Shown here piece by piece: positions 1-7,221 of a stretch of DNA of 42,406 bases (position 1 is the stretch's first letter; each line of letters opens with the position of its first letter). The stretch is from Campylobacterales bacterium (GTDB lineage Bacteria > Campylobacterota > Campylobacteria > Campylobacterales > Campylobacteraceae). The notes under the pieces are model-generated. The model saw nothing but the letters and a program-made list of their open reading frames with translations. It was not told where the DNA came from and ran no database searches. A program made the position numbers and the translations under genes. The stretch is from positions 1-42,406 of the forward strand of contig JACUTV010000011.1 of NCBI GenBank assembly GCA_014859645.1, written 5' to 3'.

Positions 1-909
1 GCCAATGGCATTAGGGCTTGTCCAAGAGATCAGCGTAGGCTTTCCTAGTTTGTTCATCACCTTGGTACAGGCATCGGCACATTCAAGGCAGTTAATGCAC
101 TCAAGTTGCATTCCCTTGCGAATATCGATGTGGGTAGGGCAAATACGTACACAGGCTTCACATCCTGTGCATTCATCCATTTCGCCAGGAGGTTTGCTCC
201 ATAGTTTTTTCCCTTTGGCGTCAAAGACAACACCGCCACGGCTAGAGTCGTAAATCGTTTGAATCGTATCTTCATCGTACATGACCGACTGAATCCGCGC
301 ATAAGGGCAAACGTAGATGCAAAAGTTTTCTTTAAGAAAGAGAATATCGTAGATTAAAAACCCTGCGATAGCAAAAATAAATCCAAACAAAACAGGGTGA
401 TCACCAGGCGATTGAAGGTAGGAGAAAAAATCTTCAGGGGGAATGAAATACCACATAAAGTTAGAAGCAGCAAGAAAAGCAAGACAGATCCACAAGAGGA
501 CGGCCACTGCTTTTTTAACAAGTTGTCCTTTTACGACGCCTTTTTGCTTGTTAGCAATATTTTGACGAATTCCCAACAGTGTTGTTTCAATCAAATCACG
601 GTAAAAGGTGCGAAAGATGGTTTGGGGACATGCCCATCCACACCACACCCTTCCTCCCAGTGTTGTCATGAGAAAAACACCTAGAAAAAGCAATATAAGA
701 AGGAATGGCATCAAATAAAGCTCTTGCATGTCAAAGGTGGTAAAGAACAAATGCAACTGCTTTTTGTCAAAACTAAGCAGAAAGAGATGGTTTCCCTTGA
801 CGGTGATAAAAGGCAACGTCAGCGCAATAAGGGAGATGATGCCAAAGGTGACATAACGTTTTTTGTTATAAAACACAGTATTGCAATCCGTGGCGCAGGA
901 AGAATTCAT
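1..909 (-). CDS. ccoG: Cytochrome c oxidase accessory protein CcoG (3' end cut by window)
   Basis: CcoG/RdxA-type membrane iron-sulfur protein, which in other bacteria takes part in copper reduction for assembly of cbb3-type cytochrome oxidase. The frame is open from ATG 909 to the window edge (303 codons, no stop). The N-terminus has membrane segments around residues 20-35 and 62-80, then GGRVWCGWACPQTIF with the conserved cysteines, further hydrophobic segments at about 135-150 and 165-185, the motif ENFCIYVCPYARIQSVM, and two ferredoxin-type clusters (CTGCEACVRICP and CINCLECADAC). The start is set by ATGA overlap with the stop of the upstream recombinase-like gene, so the two are probably translationally coupled. 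The C-terminal IgG-like domain typical of the family would lie outside the window. Confidence 0.93.
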   Translation of the reverse strand, partial: MNSSCATDCNTVFYNKKRYVTFGIISLIALTLPFITVKGNHLFLLSFDKKQLHLFFTTFDMQELYLMPFLLILLFLGVFLMTTLGGRVWCGWACPQTIFRTFYRDLIETTLLGIRQNIANKQKGVVKGQLVKKAVAVLLWICLAFLAASNFMWYFIPPEDFFSYLQSPGDHPVLFGFIFAIAGFLIYDILFLKENFCIYVCPYARIQSVMYDEDTIQTIYDSSRGGVVFDAKGKKLWSKPPGEMDECTGCEACVRICPTHIDIRKGMQLECINCLECADACTKVMNKLGKPTLISWTSPNAIG

Positions 910-1586
910 AAGGTTGCTCCTAGGGGTGATTGAGCGATAAGTTCACACTCTTTGTTGACCTTCTTTTCTTTGATGGGCAACTTAATTGGGGGGGAATGAA
1001 GAAGTTTTTTCTTTGTTTTAGCCAACTCCTTAAGTCCACGCGAGTTGATATAATCCTTCAAAGAGCTACGGCTTACATGTAAGAGTTTGGCGATTTCGCT
1101 GACGGAAATACCTTCTTCAAGCAATTCAATCACTTTGGCCCGGTAAGTGTCAAATTTTGATTGAGACATGCGTCCTTTTGGCCGTCCTTGCGAGATTTCC
1201 TCTTGGGGATTAATACTCTCTTCCCGAATGCGTACAAGAATCGAAAGTGCATTAAGTGCAGGAAGGGTGCTTGAGACAACCTCTTCGGTATTGCATACAT
1301 GTAAAGTGATGTCGCGCTTTATCAAACACTCAAACACCTTGGCAAGTTCATCTACTTTAGTGCTTAAGGCCCAAACATCGTATACGATAAGGGTTTCGTT
1401 GTTGTTTAGGGAGCGTAAAAACCCCTTAAACTCCTTGCGTTCTTCCAGTACCAAAGACGCGTCGGAAGTTTCGATTTCAGTAGAATGAATCGGAATGCTG
1501 TGGGCGGCCGCATACTTTAAAACGCTCTGCTGCTGTTCAACGATATTGACCCGCTGGGTCATGTTCTTAAGAAGTGCAATTGCCAT
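906..1586 (-). CDS. Degenerate serine-recombinase-like protein with C-terminal HTH
   Basis: 226 residues. Residues about 1-125 follow the resolvase/invertase N-terminal fold: an N-terminal strand, a Q-rich helix, and FLRSLNNNETLIVYDVWAL matching the usual LRxGDxLvVxxLDRL region. The catalytic features are gone: the usual RVSTxxQ segment reads NMTQRVNIVEQQQ without an evident nucleophilic serine, and the DRLxR arginines are replaced by WALSTK. Residues about 145-190 carry a resolvase-type helix-turn-helix (GISVSEIAKLLHVSRSSLKDY) after a basic GRPKGRM linker. ATG 1586 is preceded by AAAGGTG. It overlaps ccoG by 4 bp, so I infer a DNA-binding regulator of ccoG or of itself rather than a recombinase. 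No mobile-element ends are visible. Confidence 0.75.
   Translation of the reverse strand: MAIALLKNMTQRVNIVEQQQSVLKYAAAHSIPIHSTEIETSDASLVLEERKEFKGFLRSLNNNETLIVYDVWALSTKVDELAKVFECLIKRDITLHVCNTEEVVSSTLPALNALSILVRIREESINPQEEISQGRPKGRMSQSKFDTYRAKVIELLEEGISVSEIAKLLHVSRSSLKDYINSRGLKELAKTKKKLLHSPPIKLPIKEKKVNKECELIAQSPLGATL
1073..1082. repeat. TTACATGTAA iterated palindrome, copy 1
   Basis: In the recombinase-like gene, within its HTH, encoding Leu-His-Val (LLHVS). Confidence 0.95.
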
Positions 1587-1614
1587 GATGTCACCTTTTT
1601 ATCACAAGTGGGAA

Positions 1615-1644
1615 AGTATACCGTGAGATGACGCATAAAGTCAA
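1615..1644 (-). promoter_or_regulatory. Promoter of recombinase-like gene / ccoG
   Basis: On the minus strand TTGACT (1644-1639) and TATACT (1620-1615) are separated by 18 bp, about 29 bp before ATG 1586. It is close to the sigma-70 consensus. Confidence 0.6.
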
Positions 1645-1657
1645 GTAATTTTGACAA

Positions 1658-1680
1658 ATTATCGTCAAATTGACGATAAT
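1658..1680. promoter_or_regulatory. 11-bp inverted repeat between divergent promoters (operator candidate)
   Basis: ATTATCGTCAA and TTGACGATAAT are perfect inverted arms around one base. A second, looser GTCAA/TTGAC pair lies just to the left (1640-1655). The repeats sit between the promoter of the recombinase-like gene and that of rpsU, and are a natural target for the HTH protein encoded at 906-1586 (inference). Confidence 0.5.
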
Positions 1681-1711
1681 AATCTAAAAATCGCATTTGC
1701 AAAAAGAGCGG

Positions 1712-1740
1712 TTGCGTAAAAAGGCCTTTTTGGGTACAAT
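1712..1740 (+). promoter_or_regulatory. Promoter of rpsU
   Basis: TTGCGT (1712-1717) and TACAAT (1735-1740) are spaced by 17 bp, about 37 bp upstream of the rpsU start. Confidence 0.6.
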
Positions 1741-1777
1741 ACGCCTCCAAAATCATTTGAAAGGTGGTGAGAGCCAG

Positions 1778-1990
1778 ATGCCAGGAATCAAAGTGCATCC
1801 AAATGATTCGTTTGACGAAGCATACCGAAAGTTTAAAAAGCAAACTGATCGTAATCTTGTGGTTACAGAAACACGAGCACGTCAGTTTTTTGAGCCGATG
1901 ACAGAAATTCGCAAGAAACAGAAAATCAGCGCGCGCAAGAAAATGCTAAAACGATTGTACATGCTACGACGTTACGAGTCACGACTCTAA
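1778..1990 (+). CDS. rpsU: 30S ribosomal protein bS21
   Basis: Seventy-residue, highly basic small-subunit protein that helps mRNA binding during translation initiation. The sequence runs from [20 protein letters not shown] through [16 protein letters not shown] to [14 protein letters not shown], the complete bS21 fold at its usual length. The start is ATG 1778 with AAGGTGGTGAGAG upstream; the open frame extends further left, but those extra residues have no ribosome binding site and are not bS21-like. It has its own promoter and a downstream hairpin, so it is probably monocistronic. In Campylobacter jejuni rpsU also lies next to the UPF0323 lipoprotein gene. Confidence 0.97.
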   Translation: MPGIKVHPNDSFDEAYRKFKKQTDRNLVVTETRARQFFEPMTEIRKKQKISARKKMLKRLYMLRRYESRL

Positions 1991-1996
1991 TCAACG

Positions 1997-2019
1997 TATG
2001 GGGCCATCATGGCCCCATA
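1997..2019 (+). terminator. Hairpin after rpsU
   Basis: TATGGGGCCA and TGGCCCCATA form a perfect 10-bp stem with a TCA loop, 7 bases after the rpsU stop. There is no U-run, so it could act as an mRNA 3' stabiliser or a weak terminator. Confidence 0.6.
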
Positions 2020-2073
2020 ACACTTCTGTTAGTCCCAAATCCCCTCTTTTAACCCTTTTTTAGACTTCTTGCG

Positions 2074-2098
2074 TATAATAACCACCTAACGCGTTAGG
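2074..2098 (+). promoter_or_regulatory. -10 box and start-site palindrome before HTH operon
   Basis: A perfect TATAAT (2074-2079) is followed 5 bp later by the perfect 14-bp palindrome CCTAACGCGTTAGG (2085-2098), which covers the expected transcription start. This is the classical position of a repressor site. The first gene of the operon encodes an HTH protein, so autoregulation is a reasonable inference. Confidence 0.55.
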
Positions 2099-2129
2099 CG
2101 ATGGTTTTGAACGACACAAAGGAGACTCC

Positions 2130-2795
2130 ATGGCGAAATTCACGGTTGCAGAAGCTTCAGAGATCTTAGGTATCACCAAAGAAGCAATCTATAATCGCAT
2201 CCGGCGAGGCACCCTTAAAAGTGTGAGCGAAGCAGGCGTGAAGCATGTGCTCCTCGAAGACGAAGCAAGACCTGTCGCTTCAGCTCCCAAGCCCTCTTCT
2301 TCCAAGCCTTCCCTTCAAGAAGACCGCTACGTGGAGCTTTTAAAGGAACAAGTGGGCGAATTTAAAACCCTTGTCAAAAAGCTCGAAGAAGACAAAGAAC
2401 GGTTGATTGCGGAAAAAGAAGCCTTGTTAGTGCGCTCCAAAGAAGAAGTGGAGCGTATTTACAAAGAGCGTGACAAACAACTCAAAGCCATCCTCTCTCT
2501 TGCTACGCGCCCTTTGCTTGAACGCGCGCTACCGATGATGAAAAATGAAACCATCGATGCAGACTTTGAAGAACTAACACCTTATGAAAAAGAGATGGTA
2601 GGCCAACCCGCACCCCAAGAGTGGGTTAATCTAACCCTCTCCATGGAAAAAAAAGGGATGTCTGAAAAAAAACAGAAAAAAATCAGCATGGCCATTCTTG
2701 AAAAAGTGGGCTTTTGCGAAGATGTGAAAGAAGACAATGGAACCTTGTTTATCAAACGAGGAAAAAAACTCAAAGAGATTTTAGGAAAAGCATGA
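2130..2795 (+). CDS. HTH and coiled-coil DNA-binding protein
   Basis: 221 residues. An N-terminal MerR/excisionase-like helix-turn-helix (AKFTVAEASEILGITKEAIYNRIRRGTLK, residues 2-30) is followed by a short Pro/Ser/Lys-rich linker (about 48-62), a long charged coiled coil (about 64-118), and a C-terminal domain starting near TPYEKEM and ending in KEILGKA. It is probably a dimeric DNA-binding or nucleoid-associated protein; the binding target is unknown, but the palindrome at its own promoter is a candidate. Its stop overlaps the next start (ATGA), making it the first gene of a tightly coupled operon. AAGGAG lies before the ATG. Confidence 0.85.
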   Translation: MAKFTVAEASEILGITKEAIYNRIRRGTLKSVSEAGVKHVLLEDEARPVASAPKPSSSKPSLQEDRYVELLKEQVGEFKTLVKKLEEDKERLIAEKEALLVRSKEEVERIYKERDKQLKAILSLATRPLLERALPMMKNETIDADFEELTPYEKEMVGQPAPQEWVNLTLSMEKKGMSEKKQKKISMAILEKVGFCEDVKEDNGTLFIKRGKKLKEILGKA

Positions 2796-3391
2796 AATTT
2801 ATCCGAACGGTTTCAGATTACGCCATTGTTGGTGGCGTAGGTGCATTAGTAGTGATGGGCTTACAAGGATGTGAGCAAAAAAAAGATGAAGCGGCGTTTA
2901 CGCAAGCGAGCCAAACCCAAGGCGCGTTTGTCGTAATCGGCGAAGAACCAGGCGGCGGGTATGCTATTTTAGACGAATACCCTAGTGATGTGACGCGGGT
3001 GATTTTACGCACCTTGGATGGAAATGAACGCATTTTGAGTGACGCGGAATTAGAGGCCTTAGTGGACGAAGAGGCCAAAAAAATTGACGCGGGTACTTCA
3101 TCGCTCACAAACGAATCTGTGCGCTCAGGCATGCCAGGACTGGGTGAGATTGTGTTAGCAAGCATGGCGGGGGCGATGATTGGAAGTTGGATTGGGGGTA
3201 GGTTGTTTAACAACGCAACCTACCAACAGCAACGCCAAAGAGCCTACAAAAGCCCGCAAACATACAGTCGCAGTGTGGACAGTTTTCAAAAAACACGCGC
3301 GACAAGCACTTCAAGTACCGCTCCAAAACGCACAGGTTTTTTTGGCTCAAGCAGCGGCAAGAGTCAAACGGGCGTTGTGAGTGGAGGCTAG
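2792..3391 (+). CDS. UPF0323 family lipoprotein
   Basis: 199 residues, related to the C. jejuni Cj0371 family. The N-terminal hydrophobic stretch (YAIVGGVGALVVMGLQGCEQ) ends in an LQGC lipobox, so Cys-27 is probably lipidated. A conserved GAFVVIGEEPGGGYAILDEYPS core follows, then a glycine-rich hydrophobic segment (about 113-133: IVLASMAGAMIGSWIGGRLF) and a Ser/Gly-rich tail. The start ATG 2792 overlaps the previous stop. In C. jejuni this protein has been linked to virulence and chemotaxis phenotypes; here only the family is certain. Confidence 0.93.
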   Translation: MKFIRTVSDYAIVGGVGALVVMGLQGCEQKKDEAAFTQASQTQGAFVVIGEEPGGGYAILDEYPSDVTRVILRTLDGNERILSDAELEALVDEEAKKIDAGTSSLTNESVRSGMPGLGEIVLASMAGAMIGSWIGGRLFNNATYQQQRQRAYKSPQTYSRSVDSFQKTRATSTSSTAPKRTGFFGSSSGKSQTGVVSGG

Positions 3392-3392
3392 G

Positions 3393-4577
3393 ATGGTTGA
3401 AACCTTACATGTAAAGCCTTTGGAAAAGGCGTTTTTAGAGTCTATTGGCTTTTGGTGGCACACAGACCCTGATGATACTGCATATCTCACCGACACCCTT
3501 GTGTGCGTGAGCGAAGCGGAAGCGCAGGCGTATTATGACGCAGTTAACACCTTATACGAGATGATGAGCGAAGCTGCACAATACGTGATTGACCATGCGT
3601 TGTTTCACGAACTTGGCATTCCTTTTAACCTTGTCAACACCATCAAACGTTCGTGGGAAAACGATGTGCATTGGCACACGTACGGGCGTTTTGACCTTAG
3701 TGGCGGGGTAGGTGGCGCACCTATCAAACTCATCGAGTTCAACGCCGATACGCCTACGGCGCTGTACGAAACGGCTATTGTCCAATGGGCACACTTAAAA
3801 TACAATGGTTTTGATGAAGCGGCCCAGTTTAACACGCTTTATGAAGCCCTCAAAGAAAATTTCAAACGCTTAGTTGTGCTTGGGGGCGATACGGCGGAGT
3901 TTGGGAAGTATTATGAGGGGTGGAAAATCCTCTTTTCGTGCGTGGGCGAGAGTATTGAGGACGAGGTGACCACGAAACTGCTTCAAACAGCGGCCAAAGA
4001 GGCAGGGTTTCATACGGATTTTGCGTTTATTGATGCGGTCGGTTTTAACGATGAAGAGGGGATTTTTAAGGGCGACGAAGCTTTTGAGTACTGGTTCAAG
4101 CTCATTCCTTGGGAAAACATTGCCTTAGATGAGGGCGATTTGGCGCTCAGCCTAGAAGCTATCATTACAAATCAAAAAGCCATCATCTTAAACCCCGCGT
4201 ACACGTTACTGTTTCAAAGCAAGGGAATCATGAAGATTTTGTGGGATTTGTTTCCGAACCATCCTTTGTTGTTAGAAACCTCCTTTGAACCCTTAAGTGC
4301 CAAGCAAGTGAAAAAACCCATGTTTGGCCGTGAGGGCGCAAATGTGGAAATTCTCGATGCACAAGGGGCGCGACTGGAAGGAAAAGAAGGCATCTACGGA
4401 CACCATCCTGTCATCTTTCAAGCGTACGAGCCCTTTGCAAAAGACGCGCAAGGACACTGTTACCAAGCGGGGGTGTTTTTTGCCTATGAGGGGTGCGGAT
4501 TGGGCTTTCGCCGTGGCGGAGAGATATTGGACAATTATTCCAAATTTGTCGGGCACATGATAAAGGAGAAAGCATGA
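3393..4577 (+). CDS. Glutathionylspermidine synthase family protein (ATP-grasp ligase-like)
   Basis: 394 residues, matching the synthetase domain of the Gsp/YgiC/YjfC family (Cj0372-like). Visible family features are WENDVHWHTYGRFDLSGG with a nucleotide-site arginine, KLIEFNADTPTALYE (the conserved E-x-N-x-D-T-P-T substrate loop), LLETSFE and KKPMFGREGANVEIL, and a C-terminal FAYEGCGLGFRRGGEI. The amidase half of true Gsp synthetase is absent. These proteins probably ligate a peptide or amine at ATP cost; the substrate is unknown. ATG 3393 has GGAGG upstream and is preferred over the in-frame GTG 12 bases before. Its stop overlaps the next start by 4 bp. TTACATGTAA occurs near the 5' end. Confidence 0.88.
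   Translation: MVETLHVKPLEKAFLESIGFWWHTDPDDTAYLTDTLVCVSEAEAQAYYDAVNTLYEMMSEAAQYVIDHALFHELGIPFNLVNTIKRSWENDVHWHTYGRFDLSGGVGGAPIKLIEFNADTPTALYETAIVQWAHLKYNGFDEAAQFNTLYEALKENFKRLVVLGGDTAEFGKYYEGWKILFSCVGESIEDEVTTKLLQTAAKEAGFHTDFAFIDAVGFNDEEGIFKGDEAFEYWFKLIPWENIALDEGDLALSLEAIITNQKAIILNPAYTLLFQSKGIMKILWDLFPNHPLLLETSFEPLSAKQVKKPMFGREGANVEILDAQGARLEGKEGIYGHHPVIFQAYEPFAKDAQGHCYQAGVFFAYEGCGLGFRRGGEILDNYSKFVGHMIKEKA
3405..3414. repeat. TTACATGTAA iterated palindrome, copy 2
   Basis: Near the 5' end of the glutathionylspermidine-synthase-like gene, encoding LHVK. Confidence 0.95.
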
Positions 4578-5515
4578 AGTTGGTGTTACTCGACGCAAGA
4601 ACCTTGGAAAAAGACGCGGATTTAAAGATATTTGAACCTTTTGGCGAACTGGTGCGCTATGAGACTACGTCGCCTCAAGAGAGCGCATCACGCCTGCAAG
4701 GCGCTACGATTGCCATTACTAACAAAGTGAAAATCGGCAGGGAAGTGATGGAGGCGTGTCCGGAGCTAAAACTCATTTGCATTACCGCAACTGGTACGGA
4801 CAATATTGACCTTGAAGCGGCCAAAGCATTGGGTATCGAGGTAAAAAACGTAGCGGGGTATTCGACCCATTCGGTAGCGCAACATACCTTTGCGTTAGTG
4901 TTAGAACTGCTAACACACGTGAGTTATTATGATGGATTTGTCAAAAATGACGGCTGGGTACAAAGCCCTATTTTTACCCACATCGACAATCCGATTCGAG
5001 AGATTCACGGCAAACAGTGGGGCATTATTGGTCTTGGAGAGATTGGTAAGCAAGTGGCGCGCATCGCAGAGGCCTTTGGGGCAAAGGTGTGTTATCACTC
5101 CACTTCAGGAAAAAACACCCAAGGCTCGTACCCACACCTCGAGCTTGACGCCTTGTTAAGCACATGCGACATCGTCAGTATCCATGCCCCTTTTAATGCC
5201 AAAACAAAGGGCTTGATAGGCAAAAAAGAGTTGGCATTGATGAAACAAGATGCGCTCTTGATTAACGTGGGACGTGGGGGAATTGTGGATGAGGTAGCAC
5301 TCAAAGAAGCACTCGAAGCCCAAAAGATTTACGCAGGGTTTGATGTGTTAGCTGTCGAACCCATGGATCCCAAAGCACCCTTGCGAAGCCTTACATGTAA
5401 AGAACGTTTGGTGCTTACGCCTCACGTGGCGTGGGCAAGCGTTGAAGCGCGCACGACCTTGTTAGGGTTGGTGGCAAAAAATATAGAAACATTTTTAAGG
5501 AGTTTTCATGGCTAA
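4574..5515 (+). CDS. D-isomer-specific 2-hydroxyacid dehydrogenase
   Basis: 313 residues, NAD-dependent oxidoreductase family (Cj0373-like), probably reducing a 2-keto acid. The catalytic N-terminal part has ITNKVKIGREV and ICITATGTDNIDLEAA. The Rossmann motif is GIIGLGEIGKQVARIAEAFG. NVGRGGIVDE carries the conserved arginine, and the acid/base pair is the Glu in FDVLAVEPMDPKAPL and the His in LTPHVAW. Substrate class (glycerate, hydroxypyruvate or lactate) cannot be told from sequence. The start overlaps the upstream stop (ATGA), and the gene runs 8 bp into yajQ. Confidence 0.93.
   Translation: MKLVLLDARTLEKDADLKIFEPFGELVRYETTSPQESASRLQGATIAITNKVKIGREVMEACPELKLICITATGTDNIDLEAAKALGIEVKNVAGYSTHSVAQHTFALVLELLTHVSYYDGFVKNDGWVQSPIFTHIDNPIREIHGKQWGIIGLGEIGKQVARIAEAFGAKVCYHSTSGKNTQGSYPHLELDALLSTCDIVSIHAPFNAKTKGLIGKKELALMKQDALLINVGRGGIVDEVALKEALEAQKIYAGFDVLAVEPMDPKAPLRSLTCKERLVLTPHVAWASVEARTTLLGLVAKNIETFLRSFHG
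5391..5400. repeat. TTACATGTAA iterated palindrome, copy 3
   Basis: In the dehydrogenase gene; the only exact genic copy in the second frame, encoding LTCK, which shows that conservation is at the DNA level. Confidence 0.95.
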
Positions 5516-6005
5516 AGAGCACAGTTTTGACATTACCGCAGAAGTAGACAAGCAAGAACTCAAAAATGCCCTTGAACAAGCAAAGAAAGAAGTGGCAAAT
5601 CGGTACGATTTTAAAGGTCTTATGGCGGAGATTGACTACAACGAAAAGGGCAAGGTGATTACCATGGTGACCACGAGCGACTCCAAGGCGGAAGCCATGA
5701 AGGAGATTGTGATTTCAAAACTCATCAAGCGCGGCATTGTGGCGCAAGCCATTAAAGAGCTAAAGCGCGAAAGTGTGGGGGGCGGTAACACAAAACTCAC
5801 CCTCCAAGTCATCGACACCATCTCTAGCGAAGATGCCAAAAAAATCACCAAAGAAATCAAAACCCAAAAGCTCAAAGTCCAAGCGGCTATCCGCGGAGAA
5901 GAACTGCGTATCACAGGCAAGTCACTGGACGATTTGCAAGAGTGTATTCGTGTGGTTAAGGGGATGGAGCTTGACCTTCCGCTCTCTTTCACAAACTTCG
6001 CCTAA
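5508..6005 (+). CDS. yajQ: YajQ family nucleotide-binding protein
   Basis: 165 residues, the usual YajQ/UPF0234 length. It carries the diagnostic N-terminus SFDITAEVDKQELKNALEQA, ANRYDFKG, KRESVGGGNTKLTLQV, KKITKEIKT and the C-terminal RITGKSLDDLQECI. Family members bind nucleotides, and some are cyclic-di-GMP effectors; this is family knowledge, not proof for this protein. The gene starts inside the last codons of the dehydrogenase gene, with AAGGAG upstream, and its TAA overlaps the ATG of the next gene by one base. Confidence 0.95.
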   Translation: MAKEHSFDITAEVDKQELKNALEQAKKEVANRYDFKGLMAEIDYNEKGKVITMVTTSDSKAEAMKEIVISKLIKRGIVAQAIKELKRESVGGGNTKLTLQVIDTISSEDAKKITKEIKTQKLKVQAAIRGEELRITGKSLDDLQECIRVVKGMELDLPLSFTNFA

Positions 6006-6295
6006 TGCGCATCCTGGAGCCCACTCCTACGCCAAAACGCACTAGTTGTAAGGTGCTAGTCTTTGGCATTGCCCTTGGACTTGGGGCGGGCCCTTGGGCG
6101 CTTGTTGTGTGGGGATGGTGGCAGTTTCACTGGAGTTTTGGCATACTTTTTGGTGTGTTTGGGTATTTGCTAACAGGCGTTATCAGTAGCAAAATGCGGC
6201 AAGTGAGCATCCCTAAAGACCAACGAGAGATTTCCTTCACTTCTCATGAGATTGCACGGTGGTATGTGGTGCGTTATCTGTGCTGTGATGCGTGA
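6005..6295 (+). CDS. Small inner-membrane protein, unknown function
   Basis: 96 residues, not recognised. Two hydrophobic segments (about 17-42, Gly/Trp-rich, and 44-62) are followed by a soluble tail. It starts at TAATG overlapping the yajQ stop and ends against the next start, so it is cotranslated with its neighbours. The high Trp content in the first segment is unusual. Confidence 0.6.
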   Translation: MRILEPTPTPKRTSCKVLVFGIALGLGAGPWALVVWGWWQFHWSFGILFGVFGYLLTGVISSKMRQVSIPKDQREISFTSHEIARWYVVRYLCCDA

Positions 6296-7161
6296 TGCGG
6301 TTTCAAAAAGTCTATATTGAACTAACAAATGGGTGTGGATTAGCTTGCCATTTTTGCCCTTCGCGCCCTAAAAAAACGCGTGTGATGGAGCTTGGAGACG
6401 CCGAACGTGTGTTAGCGCAGTTAGTGCCTTACACGAAAAACCTTGCCTTTCACGTGTTGGGCGACCCCTTGACCCTTGAAGCTTTGCCACGCTATATGGA
6501 CATAGCGCAGCACTATGGGTTTGGCGTACATCTTGTGACAAGCGGGTTTCATTTGCGTAAGCATTCTCCCGAACTCCTACGTCACCCCGCACTGCGTCAA
6601 CTGAACGTTTCCCTCAACAGCGCCTCGCGCCAAACGCCAAGAGCGCTTAAGGCCTACATGGATGAAGTGCTGACGTGGTGTGATCATAAACGAGAATATG
6701 CTCCCAACCCCTTTGTAAATTTACGCTTGTGGAATCAGCAAGGAGATGCAAAAGATTTAGCATTTACACAAACGCTTTATGCTCTCATTTCTCACTCTTT
6801 TTATCATTCGCTTCAGGTACAATTGGACGCGAAGGCACTCCAAGAAGGTACATACCGTCTAGATGAAAAAATCCGTTTACATGTAGACAGGTATTTTGTA
6901 TGGCCCTCTTTGGATGCACCCGAAGTTCCCGATGGGCCTTGTCATGGGTTGCGGTCGCATATTGGGATTTTGAGCGACGGAACCGTGGTTCCTTGTTGTT
7001 TAGACGGGGAGGGGGTGTTAGCCCTTGGTAACGTGTTTACCACACCGTTGGAGGCGATACTACACAGCCCTAAAGCCCAAGCAATCCGTCGAGGTTTTGG
7101 CGAAAAGAAAGCAGTAGAGTCCTTGTGTCAACGGTGTGATTTTCGAAAACGTTTTTTATAA
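6295..7161 (+). CDS. Radical SAM / SPASM domain protein
   Basis: 288 residues. The N-terminal radical-SAM cluster motif is CGLACHFCPSRPKK (C-x3-C-x2-C near residue 14), followed by FHVLGDPL in place of the usual GGEPL and by NVSLNSAS. The C-terminal half has a SPASM-like second cluster region: PCHGLRSHIGILSDGTVVPCCLDGEGVLALGNVF and a final CQRCDF. Such proteins modify peptides or act as maturases; no obvious precursor peptide lies nearby. ATG 6295 is chosen (TGATG overlap); an in-frame GTG at 6292 adds one residue. Confidence 0.85.
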   Translation: MRFQKVYIELTNGCGLACHFCPSRPKKTRVMELGDAERVLAQLVPYTKNLAFHVLGDPLTLEALPRYMDIAQHYGFGVHLVTSGFHLRKHSPELLRHPALRQLNVSLNSASRQTPRALKAYMDEVLTWCDHKREYAPNPFVNLRLWNQQGDAKDLAFTQTLYALISHSFYHSLQVQLDAKALQEGTYRLDEKIRLHVDRYFVWPSLDAPEVPDGPCHGLRSHIGILSDGTVVPCCLDGEGVLALGNVFTTPLEAILHSPKAQAIRRGFGEKKAVESLCQRCDFRKRFL

Positions 7162-7163
7162 AA

Positions 7164-7195
7164 TTTACACTCAATTTACACAGCCTCGCTAGAAT
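7164..7195 (+). promoter_or_regulatory. Promoter with 11-bp-spaced direct repeats (box P1)
   Basis: TTTACAC at 7164-7170 and again at 7175-7181, exactly 11 bp apart, then 8 bp, then -10 TAGAAT (7190-7195). There is no separate -35, as in promoters activated by OmpR/PhoB-type regulators. The same arrangement occurs before psrA (31460-31491) and before the small gene at 40752-40871. The predicted transcription start near 7202 leaves a leader of about 20 bases if translation starts at 7222. Confidence 0.7.
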
Positions 7196-7221
7196 GACGG
7201 CAAATGAAGGAGAGAGAGACG

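Noticed and set aside
906-1586. Evidence of a mobile element because of the recombinase-like gene
   Set aside because: No catalytic residues, no terminal repeats or target duplications, and the gene is coupled to ccoG; it looks like a resident regulator.
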